Of a stretch of 64,000 bases of DNA, positions 46,603-55,600 are shown in pieces. The notes under the pieces were generated by a model, which did no database searches, was not told the origin of the DNA, and saw only the letters and a list, made by a program, of their open reading frames with translations. Source of the DNA: Crambe crambe (lineage: Eukaryota; Porifera; Demospongiae; Poecilosclerida; Crambeidae); assembly GCA_963924555.1 (NCBI GenBank), contig OZ004586.1:1736001-1800000 (forward strand), in the 5' to 3' direction. Every line of letters starts with the position of its first letter. Within the stretch, counting starts at the first letter, position 1. Made by a program: the position numbers and the translations under genes.

Positions 46603-49600
46603 TCATTTTTTCCTTTTTTTATTCATTTTTTCATTCTTCACAGGATAATAAGATGTCATTATTCCTCCTTTCTCATCTTTCTTTGGTTCACTGAAATGTT
46701 TACAACCTTGGAATTCCTCATAAATAATTTGAGACCGTTGTTCATCAGGGTTGTGGTCCATGGATTTTTTGATTTTTCTATTTATGCTTGCATCACCAAG
46801 CCTTAGGTTGCCTGGTGCACTGTACAAGTACTTTTCAAGTTCCTTACGATCAGAATCGTTCTTCTTGTCAGGTTTAGAAAATGATTTTACAATCTCTCTT
46901 GCTCTGGAAGCACCCTTGATATAATTTTGATCATTCTTATATACGTTGAGGAAAATTTCTCGACCTTTGCTCTTATTAAAAATGGATCTTTCTTCTTGTA
47001 CATCTTCAATTGTAGGCAAAAAGAAGTTTACAAGTTTATTCAAAGAGTCGACTCCACCTCCATTGGTCTTCGAACCATCATTAATAATACTCAACATATC
47101 ATTCCAAGAGAGAATGTGACAAATGTCTAGATTCATGTATCTTAATCCACTTTTACCATCTGGATTAAAACGATTCCAATTCTCCAGGCCTGAAATCCCT
47201 TGTACCTCTTCTCCATATGCCTTTAAGAATGGGTATACAGGACTCCACCATTGTGGCCTTCCAGCTCCTATTAAGGCTATCTCCACATAGTTACGAGCAA
47301 TGCCACTTTTAATGTAATTATAACAAGGATGATTTCTATTTTTACATGCACTGGCTATCTTCTTTCTAATATCCAAGGCGATGTAATCAGTTTTACCAGC
47401 TCCTTTCATTGCAGCATGAATCAAGCAATCATTGCCATGTTGATCAAATGAAAATGATTCTCCGCCGGCAAAGAAATGCCCAGGCTGGCTGCCTTTTCTA
47501 GGAATAAACTTGATTTCAATTGGCTCACCAGTGACATGCTGTTCTTGCATATTAAGCAGTGGTTTGCCATCGTTACTGACAAGTTTAATACGACGACCAG
47601 TTATCATTTCAAGTGTTGGTATTGCATATGCTGGGCCAAGTTCAACACTGTGATGTTCTATCAAATGGGCAAAAACTTTAGGGCTATGTGTGCAGGACAT
47701 CAGCCTAATTAGCTTTCTTTCATATTTGGCAACTATTGAGTGATTTTCTTCATATCTTGCTGTTGATAGTTTACGTTCATATTTCTTGAGTTGTCTCATA
47801 TCCATGTGGCTTTTAATTTTGTGTATCACAATCTCCTTACCCCATATGATGGAATGTTTTTTCAGCTCTTGTCCCACTATCTGTAAACATGTAGTTACTA
47901 TTGTTCTTCCACGCTGGCTAATTCCCTGGCTCAAATATTGTTTCATTTCACTCAATTCTTTTTTTAAGATTTCCTTACAAGCTTTTGGATTAAGTAACCC
48001 TTTGTCACGCTCAGTAACTATATGTTGATCGAGTTCTTGTATCAGTTCTTTCTTAAGCAAATCCATCTTCTCCTTAACCAGGCCAATTTTTATTGTTTCT
48101 GTAATAAGTGGAGCGAAACGACTTGCATATCCAATACCTTTCATGAGTCCTTTGCCCTTAATCTTTTTGTTGGCCATCTGTAGGTGTTTTGAAGCACTTC
48201 CATATGCTTGAGTAGCTACATTTGCTCCTATTTGTAGTTTGCTTTCAATATAATCCCAAATTTCCAAAAATGTTTTTCGTTGCATCACACGTGTCAAGAT
48301 TTGGTGGAGACACTTCTCTGCCTTTTCTGTATTTTGTTTTGTTAAAAAAGCAGTAACTTTTCCTGTGAACTCTTCATCTTCAGTCATGTTATCAAATGAG
48401 TCAACAATACATTGGCTGAGGCCATCAATCGATTGTGACATTTCTTCAACAATCTTATTACATGCAAGATTTATTCCTGCATCTACTGCAGCGCCTGCAG
48501 CCTTTTTGACTATCTTTTTGCATACTTGTTTTGTCATTACTTTACCTAAGCTCTTCCCCGTTTGTTTAGCAGTAGACTTGGCCACTTCTTTATTAGCATT
48601 GCCAAAGGCTTTGTAAGCATACCTGGAAGCTTCAGTCCCCCTAGCTAAATAGGCACCAATTCCTGCAGTAGCTATTGTAATGGCCACACTCATTTTTTTA
48701 TGCTCAAAGTATTGCGACCAATTACAATGTCCTTGAACTAGGCCTTGAATTCCAAATATCATGTCCGATACTCCCTCACTAATGAGACCATTACATACGA
48801 ATGAGGCACTTCCAGGAGAAGCCACCAGCAAAACTGCCCCCACTGCAATTTGAGCCACTCCAATAGCAATGACACTCAGAGAAGTGAAGATGGATTTCCA
48901 AGACCACTTTTGTTCTGCTAGGTTGATAACAAGGTCACACTGATTGTCCGAGAACCACCCCAAAACATCTTGCTTGTCTTGAATACTATCTTCAAACACA
49001 TCGGCTAGCCTTCTCAGTGATATTTCTGGGGTCTCTAATTCCAGTATGGTGCTTTGCTGATTCTTAAGGGTGCGTGTGGCATTGCTTCTAAATTGGTTCA
49101 TCAACAGCACAAAGTTTTCCACCCCCAGTCTTTCAGTATCAGTCAAGAATTTGGTTGATTCAATCATTTTTTTATATTGTTCTAGAGTTAATTCCTGAAT
49201 TTTCTTATGTTTAAGATACTGGTTCAATATTTTCCTTTTAATTTTCAATTTACTGCATTTATTGTCAATTTCTTTACTAGTCTTCTTCATCTTAAACCCT
49301 TTGATTACTGCATATAGACATAAATCATCATGGAGAACATGGCTTTGATTTGAGGCAAGTACTCTGGGTGAGTTACTGAGTGTCTTAAAGTCCACTTCCA
49401 GTTTGAGCGTGAGAAATTTTCGCATCTGATCTCTATCCTCTGTAGGAAGTGAATCAGCTTTGAGTAGTTTGGATTCAATTTCTTCTATAGGCTTGCAGAT
49501 TTTGTATTTTCCATTGGTTTTGGCTTTAGACACAATATCCAATGATTCCAGCTTTTGCAGTTGAGCTTTACTTATCATGGGTACTTCTTTCTTGAAATCA

Positions 49601-52600
49601 ACAGAGTCGTCACTTTCCACCTGATAACTTGACTCAATAAATTCCTGTTGATGTACAATTGCTACAAAGTGGTTTCCTTGCTGCCATATAGCCACATGCT
49701 TCCCTGAAGTGAACCGTCCATCAGAAGTATCCCCATATAAGATAGGGCCATCACTTGATGCAATAAACCCTGACACCCTTCCTATTTCAGAGGAACACTT
49801 ATCATTTACACATGCAAGAACTTCACTTGCTATTTCATCATCACAGTGTAGCATGCCACTCAAGTCTAAGTGTGGATGCTTCTGTTTCACAGAATTTCGT
49901 ACAGTATTAGCTTCTTGGAAGTTTGGAGTATGGTAGTCTCGTTTAGCATGCTGGATCATGGCATTGATCATGCAGTTGAGTCCACTACCAGAAACATCTG
50001 TGGCTCTCAGGTTATTATCCATCAATTGCTCTCTGAACTTACCATTAAGGGCTTCAGTAGGAACATGGTCTCTAATATTTGGAAAATCTTCAGATTCTGG
50101 AATGAAAGCAGATTCAGGAGCAGATTCAATGATGTGGCCATGGTTAACCTCTCCTTCAGAGGATACATTGGCATTTGGATTGAGAGAGATGAGTACATCA
50201 ACCACAGAATTTTGGGTAGTTGCTTCATTGCTAGCATTAGAGTCAGAAAGTTCTTTTTCTGCATCAATTTCTGCACAGTCATGCAAATGATCAAGAATGA
50301 AACGATAAATAGTGTGATGCCACAGGGTATCCTTTATAGCTTTGTAATATTTCACACATGAGTCTTGTAGAGGTATTTCTAATGGCTTCACAAGGTCTAA
50401 ATCCATCAGTTGTCCTTCACTACTCAAAATGTGTTTCTCCTTCAATAGAGAGTAAATATGCTCTTTTTCCTCTTCTTTAAGCCCCTCTATCCAATCAAAT
50501 GAGTGAATGTCTAAACAATCCCAGGATTCTAATTGCACTTTGTCAATATCAGTTGATGGGTTCCAATAGCCAATCAATTCATCTCTTAAAGCTATACCTT
50601 TGGCTACCTCTTCATCTGATAGTGGTAAAACAGTTTTTGTTTCTCTTGTGATCAGATTTTTCTCCTTCAACAGGCTCCAGAATTTTTCCTTGTCAGGAAG
50701 AACTCCAATGAAATCATCTCTACTCACTTCCTTCCCTTCCCTTCTCAAATATTTAACCTTCTCTCTTATCTTGACTTCATATGTGAAGTAGGACTCATTG
50801 CTAGATAACAAACTGTCCAGTCTCTTGCAGTAATTTTTAGCAATGCGAGGATGTTTGAGGGAAAATTCCTCTTGTACTATCTTGAATAAAACCCAAGCCC
50901 CTTCTTCTCCCCAGTCAGTGTGGTCAAACATATTCAGAGTAATTTCTTTGCCAATAATATCCTGCATGCTAGAAATAAACTGGCTATATAGCTCTATCTC
51001 ATGTTGTTTCTGCTCTTGGAAATACTGAACATTTCCTGTTAAAGTTTGATTTTGGTGTCTGTTAGCTAGCTGAAGCATTATTGCATGAGTTTGGCATTGT
51101 CTTATCTTGTGTTGAAACAGAGGAATTATTTCATAAAAAGTTTGCTTGAGTGCTATTTTTCCTTTGTTGTTCGTATTTAGTTGAGCAGCTGCTAAGTAAT
51201 AAGATGCAAAAGGATCATTAGAAACCATGGCAGCTTGCTTGTACAAACTAACAGCCTTTTCAAAGTCAGGTTTGTTATTAGCATCCTTAAACTTGTTGCC
51301 TCTTTTCAATTCTCGTTTCATGAAAGTGTGTCCAACCTGCATTAAGCGACTAGGTGGCAGCTTATCTATTACGAAATCGTTCAACCTCATCTGTACTTCA
51401 TTCTTAAATGCTAGCAAGATTCGATCTTTCTCACTCTTGGCTTCATGATATGACTTCTTCGGGATAGATTCAATGGCATCAGTGTAGAGGTCCAAGAAGA
51501 AAGCCCAGCAATCCAGGCAGTAGTCTAATACAACCCTACACTCTGGCTCATCTTTATTTTTAAATCTTATTTCACAGTACAGATTCTTGAACTTTTGGAA
51601 AAGTTCTTCCTGGAATTTAATATTTTTAAAATAGTCAGCTTCTATTTCATCAATACGATATGCTTCAGACAAATTTCTCTTTTGTATTGCATTGTTCAGG
51701 TCACCTTCTTTATCGTGGAATATCATTCTACAGCTTCCTGGATCACCACAGCGTGCAGCTCGTCCATATGCTTGTAACTCTACCCGTACATTGGGGGGAA
51801 GGTATGATAAACAAACATGCAATCCACCATTTCGCCTCACTTCATCATTTAGTTTGATATCAGTCCCACGTCCAGCAAGATTAGTTGCAATAATAAGTTG
51901 CCTCGGCTTAAATCTGGCCCTTTCTTCAAGTTTCTCTTGGTGACTACTGAAATAAAGCACTGGGTTCAGATTTTCACCTTCAAAGTTTAAAAAATGATGC
52001 AAGTCTCTCGCTCCTTTAATATCTTCACATATTAGTAGAACTGCACGATTGTTTCGTAACTTCTCCTGAACATCTGAATACACAGCTTGTTCCCACTCTT
52101 CCTTAGTAGAGCAGCACACAGGTAGTTCAATTATCAACCTGGAGGGCTTGTTAGTGGGTATCTCCACTATCAGAGTGTTCTCATAAAGTTGTTTAAACAA
52201 TTTATGTTCACCCAATGTGCCTGTTACACCAATAATGTTCTTGTACCTCTTAAAGAATGAAATATTGGACATGTACACAGCTTTCAGTGATTCTGTTGAT
52301 AGACGCAAGTTGTGCTTCAGCTGCAAGAACTGGTGTAGCCCACTACCCCACTCAGACGACTCTTGTTCAACTCCAGTATCAATGTCCATGATGATAATCC
52401 TAGGGTAGCGATCGCTAGCTGACTCTCGGCGATCAATATCGATAATGTATTCTTTGTTATGGTGAAAATATTTTGCACAAACTGCAGAATGGATCCACGA
52501 CCTCAGGCTCTTCTTAATGAAAGGATGCAGTGCTTTTGGAATTCCCTGAATGAGTGGTTTTGCTTCAATGTGTTGCTGAATAATCATAAGAATCTCATTT

Positions 52601-55600
52601 CGGATGTGCTTTTCTCTCATAAATGTCTCAACACAATCCTTGATGGCAGTGAAATTTGTAGAAGTCAAACAATGATCATTACTATCAATGGTTCCATTTT
52701 TAACAAGAGATTCAAAAATATTTTCAGATTGTTTTTCACTGATCCCTGAAATTTCAGTAAATGTGTTAGGAGCTATAGCACCAAGTAACTTATGCCTCAG
52801 AGCAAAATACAACTCTTCCTGCTCTTGTTCTAAACCAAGGAAATCCTTGGCATTGACAAGTGACCATATCTCTAGGTAGATCTGATCCAAGCAATTCATA
52901 TCAGGCAAGGCATGAGGCAAGTAGAGCATATTTTGTCCCTTGTCAACTAGCATGCTGTCCACCTCATCAACAAACACATTGTCACACCTTCGTTCTGTTC
53001 TAATATCAAGGTCATAAAAATATGTCTCAAGAATGTCTCTTTGAAAGTGACTGATATCACCATAAACTATGTCAGCTTCATAAGCCTTGTGTCGCTTCGA
53101 GAGCTCCTCATGACAGCAATGTGATACACTAATATTGAACAATGCATAGAGTGGTTTTAGATCGGTAGCATCTCGAGTGGCCAAGACAGAAGAGCTGGTG
53201 ACAATATCAACCTTTTCACCAATTAGAACTTTGTAAATGGCCACCATACAAAGAATCATAGTCTTGCCTTCTCCAGTTGAGATCTGCTGCAGCAGTTTTG
53301 TGATATGAACCCCTCCCTGTGCTGAAAGGTTTTGAAAGAACAGAAGACTGGCTACCATTTGAGTGTCTCGGGGTGCTACTCCTTTTTCATTCTTTTCTGT
53401 CTCATAAAATAGAGTAACTCCTCTTCGCATCACTGCAAATGCTTCAATGAGATGAGAATTCTGCAATGATTTCCTACTAGAAACATCCTCTTTGAATTTA
53501 GTAGCCCAGTGACCAATATGATGCTTACTGTACTTATTTATTTTTAAGGAGTTCAATTCTTTTTTCAACTGCTCATCATCCACATTGAAATAAAATTGTG
53601 ATTTACTCTTTTCTTTTTCCTTGATATCAGCAATGTTTTCTTTGATTGCATCCAGTACAGAAAACAAATGCTCTTTAGATGGATGTTGTGACTTTATAGA
53701 CTCAATGATTTCTTCAGCTGTGCATTCCTTGTTTCGCTGTGCCTCCCAATCAAAAGAATGGAGATTATCCAAAGCTTGAAGCAAGGGAGAAACACTGTTA
53801 CCTTCATTGACTTGTTTGCTTCGTTCAATCTGAGAATTAACAATTGAGAAGATCCACTCTTTACTTGAGCATTTTGAGAATAAATCCACCAGTTTATCAC
53901 TGGAAATATCTCTTTGGCTCTGAGACCAGACTAGCTCGACAAACTCAAGTACTTTCTGTTCACCATAGTGTTTCTGCATTTGGTAGATATGGACTAGCAG
54001 CATATCACACACATCGTTATCACGACCAGTCAGTTGTAGAGTGAGTTGCAAATGGAGTTCTCCCAGTTTATGATTCCAGAGTGAAAGCTCTTTGCCAGAT
54101 AATTGGCCAATGCACTTTTGCATGGTGAAAACAGTTTTGAGAAAGAGGGCATCAACTTCTTGAGAGCTGCAGTATTGTTCAACTCTATGTTCAGTAATAT
54201 GTGGTAAAAACATACCAGTAGAGTCAATGATTTCTGAATCGATGAGGTCACTGAAAATATAATCAGCATCTTTTATCCCTATTTGTGTCATACCTTGTTC
54301 TGTGACTAGAGAGCAAAGGTTTTGATCAATGAATATAGAACACATTCTTTTCAATGCTTCCAAGAGATTCACTTTAAAGCTGGTACTCCTTCGGAAGGTT
54401 TCTTGCAGAAATTCCATGTAAATGGTGCAATAGAGTGACTTATCATAGCATTGTGATAAACCATCAATTTTTGTCTCAATTTTAGCAACAAAATTAGGGT
54501 CGTGATCATTATATTGTTTCTGTACTGTAGACAAAATTAACTTCTCCACCCAGAGAGAAGGAGGTTGGAATGAGAATACATCAAACTGAATATCCCTAGC
54601 TGTGCATGCTTGTTGCAGCAATGCAGCAAGTTGGTACTTATACTCATTCTTAGGGAGAGATACTTTATTAAGAAAATTTTTAATCTTTTTATCATTAATA
54701 CCCTTAATAAAAGTTGCTTCAATATCTTTCCATATGCTTTTTATATCAAGTTTGCTTATGAGGAGAGCTTCAGGAAAATTAATAGCTTTTCCATTTAGCA
54801 TCACTTCCAAATTCTGGAGGTTAATTTTGAAAGTATCATGCCTGGATATGACATGAACTTCATGTTCTCTTGGCAGATATTTAATATCTACTATTGGATA
54901 TGATTCTTCCTGGTAAAAGATGAAACCTCCCTTGTAAGAACCAAGTTCCTCTTTTTCTGAGAGGAAATTTTCACAGAATAAATTTTCTAGTTGTGCTCTC
55001 TCTAGTAATATTTTATTGAGCTTGTCTTGGATATAGGTCATGATGAACATAAGATCATGGTCACTGATCGTGCTATGATAAGCTTTGTACTCTCTTTCAA
55101 TAGCCTGTAATATATTGGGAAAATGAAATTTTCCATAACTCTTCTCATTTGCTTCATTGATGAAGACCATTAATATTTCAAGTGCTAATTTTGTCTGTGA
55201 ACTGAGAGGCAAATCAGCACTGCAAGAAGTTTCAAAACCTTTCAGAGGTTTTCTGAATGGAGATATTTTTAAAGATCTTGGATCTCCTTGAAAACATTTG
55301 GCAAATTGTTCATCAATATTTTCAATAGATTCTTGCGAACATAATTTGAGATAAACAGCTACAGCTTTTTTTTGGAACTTCTTATCTGAATAAGTACTGA
55401 TATTCAAAAGGTCTTGATGTGCTTGAGAAAGTTTTGACCATTCATATCTTGGTTTAATATTTTGCTTCATACTTGATATTTTGGTATGAAAATCTGGTCT
55501 GGGAGCTTTATTTTCTGCTATATGTAAGAGGTTAAGAGTGTTTTGAAGTGATTTCTTCCGATCCAGATGAATCAGAAAAATAGGGTTATATACACTCTCC

